Of a DNA stretch of 6,245 nucleotides, positions 5,254 through 6,245 are shown one piece after another. The notes below the pieces were generated by a model. The model saw nothing but the letters and a program-made list of their open reading frames with translations, made no database searches and was not told where the DNA came from. This stretch comes from an uncultured Schwartzia sp. (GTDB lineage Bacteria; Bacillota; Negativicutes; Selenomonadales; Selenomonadaceae), in the NCBI GenBank assembly GCA_905373705.1, contig CAJPUA010000061.1:1-6245 (forward strand). Direction: 5' to 3'. Position 1 is the first letter of the stretch; each line of letters opens with the position of its first letter. The position numbers and the translations under genes were made by a program.

Positions 5254-6245
5254 CAATCAATCATCCCTTTCTTCTTCTGCAGGAACCGCAGAATCTCATA
5301 GCAATTCGCCTTAACAGAAATGAAATCGTCAACGCCCGCTTCGCGATAGACAGGCTCCAGATCCTTCGGCGCCGCGCCCGCCAGATAAATCGTCGCGTTG
5401 GGAAGCGCCGCCCGAAGTTTCGGTGCCAGATCCGGCACGATCTCGGGATACGTCTTGTCGGTCGAGCAGATGACCGCTACGTCCGCGCCGGACTCTTTCG
5501 CCGCCGCCGCTGCTTCGTCAGTCGTCTTGAAGCCGTTATTGCCCTCGACATTGAACTCGCCGACCTGCAGGAAGCTCGTGGAGAAATCCGCGCGCGCCTT
5601 ATGCTGGGGGATCGGCCCCATATTTGCCAGGAACACCTTCACATTGTCGCCATCGTGTTCCTTCTTGTATTTTTCCGTCGCCAGACGCAGATCCTCAAAA
5701 CGCTCGCTCCAGCGATGCGGCGCGATGATCTTGACCGACTCCGGCGTGCCGCCTTTATTGAGCGCCGCGCGTACCTCGGCGATCGTCGCCCCCGCCTTGA
5801 CCGCTTCAATGGCCGCCTCGACCACCGTGCCCGCCGCCGCGCTTTTCAGCTTGGCGAGGCTGTCCTTTTTGTGCTTTTCGTCGATGTCCGAGAGATACGC
5901 GTCAATATCCGCCATCCGCTGTTTTTTCAGCGCCACGACGTCCTCTTCGCGGGTATCCAAAAGTTCTTCCGTCATGTTCGGATACATGTTGCTGCCGACG
6001 ATACGGTCCTTACGCAGTTCCAGCGCCTTAAAGCGCGCGTTCAGCGTCGTCTCGATGGCTTCCTGCGGATAGCCCGCTTCCAGCGCCTTGACGATACCGC
6101 CCTTCCCCTCAATGGTCTGGAACTCCGCCCAGATTTTTTCCTTAATCTGCTTCGTCAGCGTCTCAACCGCCCACGAACCGCCGGACGGGTCGATCGGCTG
6201 AAGCATGCCGAATTCTTCCTGCAGATCGCGAAGCTCCGCGCATCC
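5253..6245 (-). CDS. mutA: Methylmalonyl-CoA mutase small subunit, C-terminal half (partial)
   Basis: The frame is open to the right edge. The ATG at 6204-6206 is internal, because 13 further in-frame codons (GCAELRDLQEEFG) precede the conserved MLQPIDPSGGSWAVE region. 330 residues are visible of a protein usually around 620-640, so the N-terminal half of the barrel lies outside. MutA pairs with MutB and is structurally similar to it but catalytically inactive. The sequence shows this: where MutB has GQDGHDRG, this protein has GPIPQHKA (visible residues 210-217), so the cobalamin-ligating His and the Asp and Gly of DxHxxG are absent. The C-terminal Rossmann-like domain is otherwise kept (VAVICSTDKTYPEIVPDLAPKL in two runs, IYLAGAAP). 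It ends in GMID with TGA at 5253-5255, overlapping the mutB ATG by one base. Its promoter and any cobalamin riboswitch are out of view. Confidence 0.97.
   Translation of the reverse strand, partial: GCAELRDLQEEFGMLQPIDPSGGSWAVETLTKQIKEKIWAEFQTIEGKGGIVKALEAGYPQEAIETTLNARFKALELRKDRIVGSNMYPNMTEELLDTREEDVVALKKQRMADIDAYLSDIDEKHKKDSLAKLKSAAAGTVVEAAIEAVKAGATIAEVRAALNKGGTPESVKIIAPHRWSERFEDLRLATEKYKKEHDGDNVKVFLANMGPIPQHKARADFSTSFLQVGEFNVEGNNGFKTTDEAAAAAKESGADVAVICSTDKTYPEIVPDLAPKLRAALPNATIYLAGAAPKDLEPVYREAGVDDFISVKANCYEILRFLQKKKGMID

Noticed and set aside
3100..5301. 733-codon plus-strand open frame opposite mutB as a gene
   Set aside because: It is the exact codon-register shadow of a highly conserved enzyme gene, has an Arg/His/Val-rich composition with no recognisable domain, and has no supporting ribosome site that I can see.
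5398..6072. 224-codon plus-strand frame opposite mutA
   Set aside because: Ser/Ala-rich low-complexity translation opposite the conserved MutA sequence; a shadow.
6204..6206. ATG at 6206 as the start of mutA
   Set aside because: The frame stays open upstream to the window edge, and a protein starting here would lack half of the family's length; there is no convincing ribosome site before it.

Overview
The window holds two convergent gene groups of a moderately GC-rich bacterium (mid-fifties percent by eye). The gene types fit a propionate-forming, fermentative Gram-positive-lineage anaerobe. A Negativicutes genome (Megasphaera/Selenomonas/Acidaminococcus-like) is my best guess, based on a MurNAc-type PTS with a DUF871/MupG hydrolase (typical of Firmicutes) beside a complete two-subunit B12-dependent methylmalonyl-CoA mutase operon. 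The genus cannot be fixed from the sequence alone.

Left part, plus strand (1-1174): the last 42 codons of a PTS sugar permease (EIIC end) overlap by 34 nt the start of a complete mupG-like gene. Together they suggest uptake and phosphorylation of a cell-wall disaccharide (MurNAc-GlcNAc) followed by intracellular cleavage of the phosphorylated product, i.e. peptidoglycan recycling.

Middle (1175-1262): the short convergent gap is filled by a long, near-perfect hairpin with T-runs on both sides, a bidirectional terminator serving both groups.

Right part, minus strand (6245 down to 1263): mutA (small subunit, N-terminus cut by the window edge), mutB (large catalytic subunit), meaB (G-protein chaperone of the mutase) and a last gene encoding an MsrA-fold protein. 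Spacing is tight (mutA/mutB overlap by 1 nt, mutB-meaB 10 nt, meaB-msrA-like 24 nt), so this is very probably one transcript. MutAB interconverts succinyl-CoA and methylmalonyl-CoA in the succinate-propionate pathway, and MeaB guards its cobalamin cofactor.

The most unusual item is the last gene. It is clearly related to peptide methionine sulfoxide reductase A, but the nucleophilic Cys of the GCFW motif is Ser, the catalytic Glu is Met, and the pocket Asp is Cys. It looks like a pseudoenzyme or a repurposed MsrA fold tied to the methylmalonyl-CoA mutase operon, where one might have expected methylmalonyl-CoA epimerase.

No RNA genes, CRISPR arrays, insertion sequences or attachment sites were seen. 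The promoters of both groups lie outside the window.
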